From positions 2,513-58,583 of the forward strand of contig QAXH01004515.1 of assembly GCA_004335635.1 (NCBI GenBank): DNA of 56,071 nucleotides, read 5' to 3'. Both the position numbers and the translations under genes were made by a program. The notes beneath the pieces were generated by a model. That model searched no databases. It worked only from the letters and a program-made list of their open reading frames with translations, and was not told the DNA's origin. Source of the stretch: Chloromonas sp. AAM2 (Eukaryota > Chlorophyta > Chlorophyceae > Chlamydomonadales > Chlamydomonadaceae). Position 1 is the stretch's first letter; each line of letters starts with the position of its first letter. Shown here piece by piece: positions 36,592-47,300 of the stretch.

Positions 36592-37726
36592 ATGCTTGGC
36601 AACGTGGAATCTGAAGGGAGTTGCTGAGAGATCATTTCCCAAATCTTCTTCTTTCCTTCTGTGACCGCACCTGTACCACCACCAGCATAAAGCAACCCAT
36701 AAAAAACGACGTCGGAGAGTTGGCATGGTAGATTCTGCAGGCATTCAACACGAGCAGTCCAGTATATTGTCACGGCAATACCAGCCACGCCTAGCAGGTA
36801 ACTCGCTTAACCTTCTCAGTCATGCCAGGCCATAACATACAAGTCATTACAAGCAACCTGCTCTGTTTTGGCCTGTCATCACAGCTTATGGCACTTACAC
36901 ATTTCTCAGCAACACAGGCTGTAAGTCTCCTTGACTCCAAGTTGAAAACGCTCCTGCACACACCATGATCCAGCAGGTTTCCTTCTCTTGTCGACAACCA
37001 AATCATGTCCCTACAGCTCCTGCATAAGCAACGGTCAGGGCTGGTAGCATATAGGGCTGACTAAGAAGATCGATTATGGACACTCCCAGCCTGAACAGAG
37101 GTCATGGCCGTCTGCTACTGCACATGCGCTCAATGGCGGCTTACAATGCCCAATGCCAATGCAGGGCACAGCAAAAAGCTGAGTCCACAGGTCGTGAACG
37201 ACTGTACATCTGTGCACACACAGTGGAACGCCCCTGTTGCTGTGGCATGATGATGTCACTGGCCTTCATGGCTTTCTAAGCAATCGACATAGCTCCATGC
37301 GCTGACCTTTGAAGCTGTTTGCCATGTTGGAGTTGGTCTTGAACCCTTGCCTACGCAGGGCAGCGGCCTCGGCTTCTGTTTGCTCCAAGGCATCCAGAAG
37401 CCGCTGGGAGGACATGAAGGCCATGCCACCCTGCATGGTGATGTTGGCAAGCTGTTTTGGCTTCTTTGGCTGTGCTGCATGCAGAGTTCGCATTCTGTAC
37501 ATTGTTGTTCGCATGTAGTTGTAGGTGGTGCATCAGGTAGAACAAACTGCAAAATAAGGTCTGAGATTACAAAACAAAAGGCCAACTTGCCACACTGTTT
37601 GCTCCTTCGACTTTGCTTAAGGACACCATTGGTGTCACGTCCACAGCCATCACGTGTGGCAAATCCTTTTGGGTTACTGGTACTGCCAAAGTCAGTAACT
37701 GTTGAATGTCTTGATGCAAATGCCTC

Positions 37727-37831
37727 ATGGCAAAACACAACTGTCCTTCTGGAGATATTGTTCCGAGTGGTATAAGCCCACTTTACGTTGGCTTTGATGG
37801 TTGCCTGTAGTGCGTCAGCCCGTGTGATTGC
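37727..37831 (+). repeat. Dispersed repeat B, copy 3
   Basis: Matches 33739-33850 at high identity (ATGGCAAAACACAACTGTCC, TCTGGAGATATTGTTCCGAG, GTGCGTCAGCCCGTGTG). Located between candidate minus-strand exons. Confidence 0.85.
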
Positions 37832-38420
37832 CTGTCACCAACCCAGATCTAGGGCCTGTCAGACAAGAAATCAGACTGTGCAGATTCCTCTCATCTGGAA
37901 CTCCACACGCTGACCATTGCACGCACCTCGAATAGCCCATCCTCCATGGGATCCCCAGAAAGCATCTGACCTAAGTCTGCCTTGGTAAGGTGGGGAGCCA
38001 GCCTCTTGCCAACCATCAGATTGGCGGCTGCTGAGTTGAGCTCACACCAACTGGCAAAATGACTGGCATCCAGCTCTGGCAGCCCCAGGCTGTGATGCTT
38101 AGGACATGCCCCAAGGTAGGATAACATGGCGCTGACTGGTGCAGCGGTAGTGCGAAGACTGCATGCAGCAAATAGTGCGTCAGTCCGTGTGAAAGAAAGG
38201 CATGGCATGAGAGCAACCATAGTGGATGCAACGGCTGAGCTCAAAGGACCTCAAACGGAACGTGAAAAAGAGTGTTTTCAACCAGGATCTGCTACACCAG
38301 TGACGCCTGCAGTTGTCCTCCTACCATCCACAGACTGACATGCCAGAAGCAAGCCAATGGTTCCAAAATGATCAAAACTGCGTGCCCACCAGCCTACCAG
38401 CCGACCTTTGGTGGTGCCTA

Positions 38421-38496
38421 CTGTGCTCTGGGTGTGCAAGATTCATTCTGCTCTGCATGTGCAGGTGCGGTGGGCGACAGTGGTGTCAGGGCTGCC
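38421..38496 (+). repeat. Dispersed repeat D, copy 1, abutting a splice donor
   Basis: Seventy-odd bases closely matching 45331-45403 (GGGTGTGCAAGATTCATTCT, GTGCAGGTGCGGTGGGC, TGGTGTCAGGGCTGC). On the minus strand it begins within a few bases of the donor GTAGGC at 38499, that is, at the very start of an intron. Confidence 0.85.
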
Positions 38497-38939
38497 TACC
38501 TTTGGTCCTTCGCCCCTCCGATCTTTGTTGATGGAGTCTCCATCCTGCATGAGAAAGGACATCAGTGAGTTCACCTCCCCAGTTTCCATGTCCCGGTTTA
38601 CCGCAACCTCTTTAACAAGCCGGTGAAGTTTCTTGTCGTACGAATAAAGGCAAAGGCGTGTAAGGCAACCTACCACAACAATGCAAATGTGCTGTATCAG
38701 ACTGTCCATGAATATTTGTGGCAGTAGTGGTGCTTCGTGCATCGAGATGACCGGCTGCGTCGTGCGGCCACCCCAGCTGCTCTAAAGCATCAACTTGCAG
38801 CAATGCCGATGAGCTTCAGTAGGCATTGCTTCGCTCTCGGAGCTTTGGCAAGGCAAAATGACAGCTACACTACGAGAAATGCTAGCGGCCAAAGAGCGCA
38901 CCAGCGGGTAAGAGCCCACTGCGCATGCATTATCAATCA

Positions 38940-39782
38940 TGGCGACGGAAGAAATGCTGCTGGCCGTGTAGAGGTGGTGCGTATGCTATCGGGCCGTGGT
39001 GCTAATGTCCATATAGTACTGAGAGGTATAGTAGAGGTATAGAGAGGTATAGTACTGAGAATGGGCATGCAGGAATCGTGCGTATGCTGCTGGACCAGGG
39101 TGCTGATGCCCATGCGGGAAGTGATGTATTACTGAGATGTGCTGCTGAGCATGGGCATGCAGACGTGGTGCGTGTGCTGGAAAATGGTGCTGATATCCAT
39201 GCTGGTGACGATGCAGCACTGAAATGTGCTGCTGAGCATGGCCATGTAGAGGTGGTGTGTATGCTGCTGGGCCATGGTGCTAGTGTCCATGGTCGTGATG
39301 ATGAAGCACTCAGAATCGCTACTCGTCATGGTCATGCAGAGCTGGTACGTGTGCTGCTGCACCGCGGTGCTGATGTCCATGCTGGTGACGATGCAGCACT
39401 GAGAACTGCTGCTCGTTTTCGCCATGCAGAGGCCATGCGTATGCTGCTGAACCATGGTGCTGATGCATGCGCGTATGGTGACATAGCACTGATAACCGCT
39501 GCTGAGCATGGCGATGTAGAGGTGATGCGTATGCTGCTAGAGTGTGGTGCTAATGTCCACACGGATGATGATATGACACTGAAATGTGCTGCTGAGCATG
39601 GCCATGTAGAGGTGGTGCGTCTGCTGAACCGGCTGCTGAACCATGGTACTGATGTCCATGCGGGCGACGTGCAGCATTGGCAGATGCTGCTTTGCATGGT
39701 CATACAAAGGTGGTGCACGTTCTGCAGTACCATAAGAATGTTCTCCATGCGTGTGTTGATCAAGCCGTCAGCTCTCTGGTGA
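38940..39782 (+). pseudogene. Frameshifted ankyrin-repeat gene
   Basis: A plus-strand frame from ATG 39084 to 39782 encodes about six consecutive ankyrin repeats of exactly 30 residues (90 bp), consensus near GADVHAGDDAALRCAAEHGH then VEVVRMLL. Ankyrin arrays mediate protein binding. The open frame is flanked by broken repeats: 38944-39015 reads AAGRVEVVRMLSGRGANVH in a different frame, separated by a degenerate GAGGTATAGTA insertion at about 39020-39055. Near 39668 one base is missing relative to the other units (GGCGACGTGCAGC against GACGATGCAGC), after which the repeat continues in another frame (LADAALHGHTKVVHVL). No splice sites rescue these breaks. I therefore call a decayed gene, though a short 30-residue-repeat protein might still be made. 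Confidence 0.7.
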
Positions 39783-39928
39783 GCGAGGAGGGTAGGTCAG
39801 GTAGGCTTCTGGATCCTGGCGCATGCACTTGGGCCCACCACCGGGGTGGCTACTGTGACTGCTGCACCATACCGCTGACCTGCGTTTGCATACAGCCTGT
39901 GCTTGGCTGCCTCTCAGGGCTGCAAGAA

Positions 39929-40008
39929 GTTTGCCAGTTCTGGGACAGTTTGGGACTGACACTGGAACTGGTGTGTTTGTGGTGTGTATGCCGGGTCCTG
40001 TGATGTTG
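39929..40008 (-). mobile_element. Short dispersed element, copy 7
   Basis: On the minus strand it reads ACATCACAGGACCCGGCATA, ACACACCAGTTCCAGTGTCA, GTCCCAAACTGTCCCAGAAC, TGGCAAAC. It matches 29290-29381 over its full length. It lies just downstream of the ankyrin array. Confidence 0.75.
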
Positions 40009-40130
40009 TTACGCCGTTGTTATGGACTGAGTCAGTGTTATCTGTCACCGAGATGTGGTGTCATGGTTGGAGTGGTGCACAGCGTGGTGTTAAGACTGGT
40101 ACAAGTTTGCGTAAGTGAGTTGGCGTGCTG

Positions 40131-40370
40131 ACAATGCAGTTCCTTTCCAGTCCTGGTTTGCTGTCCCAGAAGTGGCAATGCACCGTGTACCACAACACGC
40201 GATGTTCACCCCGCTGTTCACCCCATGTGCGATTCACACACACAAACACACACACACACATACACATGTTTTGCTGACCATCAAAGGGTGGTCCTGCGGT
40301 ATCGTGGGTTGAACCATGAGAAGCTACGTACAGACCTATTCACACAAATTGTCCCAGAACTGGCAAACTG
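40131..40370 (+). mobile_element. Short dispersed element, copy 8 (complete two-core form)
   Basis: Left part CCAGTCCTGGTTTGCTGTCC then CAGAAGTGGCAATGCACCG, middle ACAACACGCGATGTTCACCC and a CA-rich tract, right part CAGACCTATTCACACAAATT ending with the exact core. The left and right cores are direct repeats about 190 bp apart. Relatives: 10637-10778 (minus), 24998-25213, 56013-56071 (left end only). Confidence 0.75.
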
Positions 40371-40919
40371 GTGATGATTACTTGCATTTTGAGTTGAATA
40401 GTGCATACAAAGCCTCGTCTCTCGTAAAGCCGGTCAAAAATTTGTTGTGAATCATTCCAGCCGGCAAGGCACCAGTGTTAGTTTCTACTGAATACTACTG
40501 AATAGGTAGGCAGCTGAGAGTTTGGCTAGAACTTCCAGACAGACGACTTCTCCTTTATTATGTCAGAGACATCAAGTGCTGATTTTACTGCTGCCCTGAT
40601 GAAAAAACTCGCGGAGGCACGGCTGGAGGTGGTGTCTGTCCTTGATCAAGTGGGGCTATTCTGCTGCTTCATTGGCCATAGTTGGCCTGTTCTTTCTCGA
40701 GGCAGAGGTGGACGGGGAGGGTGTCATCCTGTTCCGCAGGAGCTGCGAGTTCGTGTGTTTATGGACCGTGTGGGTCATCTTGGGAGCCAACCAATTTTTC
40801 TTTCTTTTTGGCATCTGTATGATATACTCTCAGAGGTTGTGTGTCATGGGCACCTGTATGGTATACTCTGTGTGGGTTGGCCTGAAGACCTGTCACGCCA
40901 ATGTTACCCGTAGTGTGTT

Positions 40920-41125
40920 CTGCGTGTGCCTGCCTGTTTTGAGTGACACTTGTGAGTGTCTAGAGTCCGTGTCCAGAGTTGTGCCCTCGTCCGCTCACGA
41001 CTCCGTAAATGCGGTTCTGCCTTATGACCTGAGCTTCTGCGCGGCTTCCGATGGGCGTCGCCGCCACCCATTTCAAACCGTAGATTCCAGATTCTCACAC
41101 AAGGAACTGTCCCAGAACTTTGAAA
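40920..41125 (+). mobile_element. Short dispersed element, copy 9 (diverged)
   Basis: Shares with 10925-11083 the blocks CTCGTCCGCTC, ACGACTCCGT, CTGCCTTATGACCTGAGC and TTCTGC, and ends with a mutated core (CTGTCCCAGAACTTTGAAAG). The surrounding frames at 40560-41160 appear hydrophobic but overlap this element and are not called as a gene. Confidence 0.6.
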
Positions 41126-41646
41126 GCTTTTTGAGAGGATCCACACACGTCTGCATGTAAGCAGGATGCACACTGGATGGCCTCAGACGACTGCCGTTGC
41201 CTGTACTCTAGGTGCAGGGAGGTGTTTCGTAGGCAGCAGAAGAGAACACGTGGCCGTGCCCAAAAAGGACAGGCTCCTTCAATGGCTCTGTTTGTGTATG
41301 CCAGCCGGTTAGGCCTTTGCAGTTAGCCGGCTTGGTTAGGCCGGTTAAATTCATTGGTTGACCCTGTCCTAACCGCCCTAACCCCGGATGCCTAACACAC
41401 TCCAACATTCCGACGACGATACAAAAGCACATGCATCACGAAATGTAGAGCAGCTGGCACCAGTACCCAGCCATGACATTCAGTTGCGTGTTTTGCCAGC
41501 ATTCACCTCAACCAGGTTGCACATGCTGCTGGCTTAGGGATTGGTTCCAGTGTGTAGCAATGTTGACTTGATTGATGTTGACATGCACTAGCTCGGCAGT
41601 CACAGCTCAGGAGCTGGCCAGTGCAAAGATGCCTGCCCTGATCCGC

Positions 41647-43708
41647 TCATTTGGCTGGCAAAGCCGGTTGTGGCAGCTCTTCCACCAAGAAGTTACTGTT
41701 TGTGTAGACGCACATGTCAGCGGCGATTATCATGGCCTTGCTGGCAATGGTCTTGGCATCAATATTGGGCATGTCCATCAACGCCCTGCATATGGCAAGC
41801 GCAGCAATCAGTGCAGTCACACCCTGTCACACACCCTGCTGCCGTGAGCTATTTTCAAGTCTAGAACCCCATGCAAGCATCCAGACAACGTCTAGGGATC
41901 AGGGTCTGCGCATCGCTGGCAGCTGACACGAGATTGATGGGATGCGCACCTTTAGCATCAATTGACAACTGTGGTGCAACATAAAATCCAATGAACCTCA
42001 TGTTGGTGATGCGACCTGCCCATGTGCCGATAAATAAACACATACCTGGCGGCTGCCACCGCATACGGGCTGCCCGAACCTATCCCCATGACGCCATCGT
42101 GAGGTTCGAGCACATCTCCGTTCCCTGCGCAGCCGTCCGCACACACGTGATGTGTGTTCAGCCATGACATCAGCTCTTGGGCTAGCGGGCTATGCGGGTC
42201 ATACAATATCACACAATTACTACGACTTTGAGTTTCAACTTGCAGTTCCAGATGCATTGGTCAGCCAGTACCACTTGCGGTACTGCCATCCTGAGCGCCA
42301 GCAACACACGATTCGCATGAACACCATCTGCTGCATGGCCGCATGCTAGTGATGCGCCACAGCTTGAGAGTGGCAACCGTCAGATTTCCAGCACCCGCCC
42401 CTGCCAGTGCGTCTGTGCCTGTCTGCTGACCTGACACAGTGAGTGTGGTGTTGGCGTCCGCCACCAGCAGCTCCGCCTGCAGAAAGCGCAGCGCCTTGTC
42501 CTGCCGCCACAGCTTGGCGAGCTCAACGGAGGCACGCAGCAGCTGCCCTGCACACAACAAGCACGGGGAGACAGTCTCATTTGCACAAGTACAATCTTGA
42601 GCAGCATCACACAAGGTTGGTGTACCTGCACTTCCCTGATCCAAGCAATGATTGTTATCAAGGCAGGATGGGAGCCGTCCTATTGTCTGGACAGAGTTGG
42701 TGACTGCAGGGTGGGTTTCGAACGTGGTAGATAGCCGATTACGACAGCAGTAACAACGTCACCAGCTGCCAACTATTGATTGTGCCCATCGTAACACTTG
42801 TAATGTGGTGAGGCCCTGCAGTTGTTCCAGTGCACCTGGGTGTTCCTCCAGCTTGGTCTCTAGCCGCTCCAGGAGCGACAGGCCGTCGGCTGCGGAGCCG
42901 GCAAAGCCCGCCACCACGCCCTCGCCAATGCGCCGCAGCTTCTTGGCGTTGGGCTTGGCAACCATGTTGCCCATGCTTACCTGCGGCATGCAAGGCCATT
43001 GCAAAAAGTGGGCCGTGGAGCACAGTCCTGCTGGCGAGGTATCCTTGTCAATGGCCATTGGGCCTGGGTACAAGTGCAATGGGCCTCCATGCTTGCCACC
43101 GTCAAGGTAGATTGAATCTGACAACACCCTTGTCAGGTATACTGGCAACTCATGAGTAGTAATTGACACAGATTGAAGGGTGGAGAATGATAGTAAGAGA
43201 ACCACCAAGCCTGTACCAAATCTTAATCTTCTGTCATCCATCGTGTCTCCCTTCACGAGCCTCACCTGTCCATCGCCGATCATGACCACCTGCAGTCGGC
43301 ACAGATCCAGACGTCAGCTGACATGCAGACATGGGTGATACTACGCTCCTGTGATGACTGTGGTAGATGTGAGTGAGTATGGCATCACACCCTTTCGTTC
43401 ACCAGGGCCATGGCATGGTGTGATAGTGAACAGGAGCCGAGATGCGTGGCAGATCGGGATCTGAACCACACCTTGCCATCTTTTCGAACGCACAGAATGG
43501 TTGTGGCGTGGTACTCGCCCCTGGAGTGAGCTGCCCTGAATCCAATGGGAGATTGTGAAGGGCTGCTGGTGGAGGCATGCGGGCATTGCGAGGGGCTGCA
43601 TGTGCAGCCACATGAATTGTTGTGGGCCGCCCAGCCACTACCTAGGTGTGTGTGGCCACAAGGCCTCAGAAGCCTGGCCAGCAGCTGCGGCTTCAACACA
43701 CTGTACAT
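41647..43708 (-). CDS. HSLV: HslV-type ATP-dependent protease peptidase subunit, organelle-targeted
   Basis: HslV is a Thr-protease that, in the family, forms a double hexamer driven by the HslU ATPase. Exons: 43708-43472, 43289-43266, 42980-42836, 42547-42431, 42124-42046, 41785-41647; 246 residues, all phases correct. The first 67 or so residues are Arg/Leu/Ser/Cys-rich without acidic residues ([20 protein letters not shown]), as in a mitochondrial or plastid transit peptide. Processing within [14 protein letters not shown] would expose the catalytic Thr. Hallmarks: VVMIGDGQ (a whole 24-nt exon), [79 protein letters not shown], and [20 protein letters not shown] before [13 protein letters not shown]. 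The mature part has the usual HslV length. Eukaryotic HslV is best known from protists; land plants lack the classical system. No HslU gene is in the window. Confidence 0.95.
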
Positions 43709-44343
43709 ACTGACGTTTAATGGCGATCAACGCTGATGGGAAGCCGGCACACTCATCAGGGTTTCGCGGTTTGTCGAACGTTTCTTTTTTGCATGCAAGT
43801 TTGAAAAGAGCGCTGTTTGTTCCACCAACGTGCACACCACGTAAAATCGGAAATCTTCAACCCTCGGCAATTTCACACTGCGTTGACGCAACAATAAATC
43901 CAATTTGTAATAAGCTGCATCCCTGCTAGGCGCCAATAACGAGGCACACGCATTTGTTACTGCATACAGCAGCATGTCAGTCATCTTCAACGAGGAGAGT
44001 GACCGCTTGATTGACAAGTACGCCAGTACGTCACGCTGCATGAGACAGGGCTATGCATGTCACCGACATTGAGTGGCATGCAGCAGACGCTGAACATGGA
44101 GGCAACTCACACGCTCAGCTGTGCAACCTATCGAAAAGTGAGTGCTGCAAGGTTTTGCTTGCCCAGAGGCTTTTGCGCATTTGTGTTGCAGGCTACATGG
44201 CATGCCCAGAAACTCATGACTTCATTGCCTGCCAAAGCTCACTTGCATGGCCGACACAATGACACCCCGGCAAACAACTGCCCAGTCCTGAACAGGCGAC
44301 AGAGTCTCTGCTTGCCATGCAGTTGTCGGTCTAGCTGGTACTT
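43709..44343. promoter_or_regulatory. Divergent intergenic region (HslV / SCAPER)
   Basis: The 635 bp between two head-to-head genes must hold both promoters. A short ATG-started segment at 43974-44025 (MSVIFNEESDRLIDKYA) followed by a good donor (GTACGTC) looks like a first exon of the plus-strand gene, and a second segment near 44192-44300 follows an acceptor (TTTGTGTTGCAG), but neither joins in phase to the exon starting at 44344. No TATA box was recognised. Confidence 0.4.
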
Positions 44344-47300
44344 ATGGCCCGCATGAACGAGCCCAGCCTAGAGCAGGCGCAGATGGAGGCAGATAGCACA
44401 CACCTCACCATGGCCGCGCCATGCAATGAGCGGGATGGGCAGGCCCTGACTAGCCTGCCAGGCAGGACGCAGCATGTGCAAGGCCATGCAACTGCTCATG
44501 GCAAACCCGACAAAGCAGCGCCACAAGCAGCTGCGACCATCATAGCTATACCTGACCATGCCAGAACGGCTGCTTCTAAGGAACATGCTCAGCAGCAGCA
44601 CATGATTCACCAGCCACCTCCAAGCGCTCCACCAGCTTTTGCTGCAAAACAGTCAGCCATTGCTCAAGTGCAGCCTTGCCAGACTTCTCCTGGTGTGGCA
44701 CACTCCCTTCGCCCACCCCCTGCCGGCGCCCTCCATGCACCATCTCTGCCTCCGCACAGTACCTCCCACACCAGTTGGCGGCGTGCTTTGACCGAGGGAG
44801 GCGTGAGAAGGAGTGAAGTCCAAGATTCAGTAGACCCAGACACAGCTGCCTGGGTGCTGGCCAAACCGTCCCGTCGCTCGACCCAACCATATCCCATCCG
44901 AGCCTTAGACCAGACCACCTTCCCTTCTTTGTCATGCAGTAAGGTGTCAAGTAGTAGCACGGGCCGCCGTAGCAGTGGCACTGCAACCCAGCCGGCATCA
45001 AGCGCCAGGAGTGCGGCTTCTGCTGCCAGCCAACTGTTGCGCCGGACGTCAATGTCGCAGTCCACGCCTGCCAAAGCTGTTCCTGCACCTGGCGGCCTTC
45101 TTCAGAGAAGCTCTGTACCTCAGCCAATGCCTGGCAATGCCACACTACCAGCATCGGCAAGCATGGTAGGAGCCATGCTCGAAGCCACCTGTTCAAAGCC
45201 GTGATTCACTAGTCGACTTGGCGTTCAACCCACCATCTGTCCGCAGACAACATGACAGCAACATGTGCAGCAGCCACAATTGTCACGTAGTACATCACTT
45301 AGCATGTGTGCAGGTTGCACTTACTGACCGTGCCCTGGGTGTGCAAGATTCATTCTGCTCTGGATGTGCAGGTGCGGTGGGCATCAGTGGTGTCAGGGCT
45401 GCGCGCACAGTCCAGCGCAGCAGAGCCCGCAGCAGATGTGCGGCAGCAGCAGGAACCCACCTCGCATCTACACGCCACAATCCGCACAGCAGGCGTCAAG
45501 TCAGTGCTTGTGATCCCTTCAGCACCCCAACGCCCATCCTCCTTTGCCAGTCCCGAGGGCACTTCAAGTGCTGTCTCCACCAGCATTTCATGTCACACAT
45601 CTGTGAGCAAAAGTGGTGCAAAGGGTGAGGATAACCAGTCTATCAGCGATGCGACAACTCAGGTGCAGGCATGCGATCTAGATGCACACACTGACAGCCA
45701 GCCCTCCTCCCAGACGTCTGGAGGCAAAGCGGACACATGTGACAGCCATGCCGGCCCACCCATGCCTGACCCTGCCACGGAGAGACCAACCCCGTCAGAA
45801 GTACATATCCCTGCAACTGCGTCCTCGCAAGCCCAATCATCACCCGTCACCAGCTCCACTCCTATCACCAGCAAGCCATCCACACCCATCAGGCCACCTC
45901 TGCTTTCATTCCCAGTTGACGATACTGACTGTGACGTCAGTTGTGATGGGGAAAGTGACCAGCAGGCTGTGCGGTCGGGAAAAGATCAGCCCTTTAGTGA
46001 GGATGCGGCGAAGACGGTCCTGACGGCATTGCTGTCGCCTAGGACTCGACGCACTCCCCACGAGACCAAGCAGGCGACAGAGGAAAAACAGGTCAGTGTT
46101 TGTTACATTCCTGCGTGCAGGAGATGGTCACTCAGGAGTACTGTGCAGAAAACATCTGTAATATGTATAAAAATTGTGGAAGAGGAGAGGCATACGTGCA
46201 GCTTCAAGCCCAAACAGAGCAAGAATCAGCCCCAGAAACCAGCAGCTCTTGCAGCATCACAAGATGCACGTGTTGAGGCCAAAGGGCTGCTTGGAGACGA
46301 GGCAGGCATGGGCACAAAATTGAATGGCTGTGGCGCGTGTGAAGCCTGCCGGCAAGCCAGCAACCAAACACGAAAAACACTGCTCATAGCAGTCTCAACC
46401 TGGGAACATGGATTGTTGATGTTGAAATGTGGTCTGGCAGAGGGCGGGTTGTGCTCTGCAGCGTGTCACATGGTGTGATTGTGCCGCAGGCGCGGGCGCA
46501 GCGCACACGGCTGGTGGCTGGAGAGGCCCGGCTGGCTCGACTGGCGCGCGTGCAGGAGACACGGCGAGACGCCCTCACGTTCAAGGCAAGCACTGACAGT
46601 AGCAGTCGTAGGCTCTCTGCATCTCTCCAGGCATAACACACCTAATCATGTACGTCCTCAGAATGTTGGAAGTGGTGCTCACACTGGCGAGGTATGAGCA
46701 GCGAGTTCTTCCTCTGTTGCGTGCTTTCCTGCACTGCTGTTGTGCGGCACCATCGGCCGGCGTCTGTACCTACGTTGTCTCAGTATCCTGTCTGCACTTG
46801 GAATTGTGAGTGAGAGGACAGGTTGCCTGATCTGCATTGCAGCCCCTGACTGTTACTGCCTGTTGCGTTGTGCTGCCTGGTCAGGCCAGCATACTGCACT
46901 GTGTTGCTGTTGCGGCCCCTTACTTGTGGCACATGTGTTTCCTGTTCAGGCGAGTGACGAGGAGGGGCGTGTGGAAGCCCTGCTGCACCGGTCCGCCACC
47001 AAGGACGCGCGCAGCCGGCAGCTCAGGCAGGCGCACCTCGCCAACAAGGTGCAGAGGGCAGCGGACGAGGCAAGAAAGGTAAAGGGGCACAGGGCAAGGC
47101 AAGGAGATGAACAAGCCAGGGGCCTGACATCAGCCGTGTGGACCAAGGCAGGCAAGGTGTGGGATTACGTGCCTGGCGCACAGAGTGATGTGCCTCAAAT
47201 ACAACTCAGTCAAGGTAAGCGTCATGAAGCGAGGTTCAAGTAGTGTGATGCGAGCAGGTAAGGGTTGAGTGAGAAAATGTTTAGCAGGGGAATTGCTGCT

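Larger units (their letters stand above)
34883..38631 (-). other. Candidate upstream exons of the cyclase gene
   Basis: Several minus-strand segments have coding character and splice borders but could not be joined into one model. 38631-38500 (44 codons, LVKEVAVNRDMETGEVNSLM, phase 0). 38089-37927 (LPELDASHFASW, LAPHLTKADLGQML). About 37474-37307 (ANITMQGGMAFMSSQRLLDA). 36415-36321 and 36030-35933, which join in matching phase (DWGWARAKHLLSTDGTPR, then VLMHVEPDLDILDPRIWAG). 34943 to about 34900 (MVTTCNELGHV). They could encode the N-terminal sensor half of the cyclase or a separate gene. A segment at 36744-36610 holds a Trp-rich hydrophobic stretch in one frame that could be a membrane helix. 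The domain is unknown to me. Repeat B copy 3 and a 13-bp minisatellite lie between these exons. Confidence 0.45.

Noticed and set aside
40560..41160. Hydrophobic overlapping frames resembling a membrane protein
   Set aside because: Two frames overlap without a clear splice joining them, and the second half lies inside a dispersed element.
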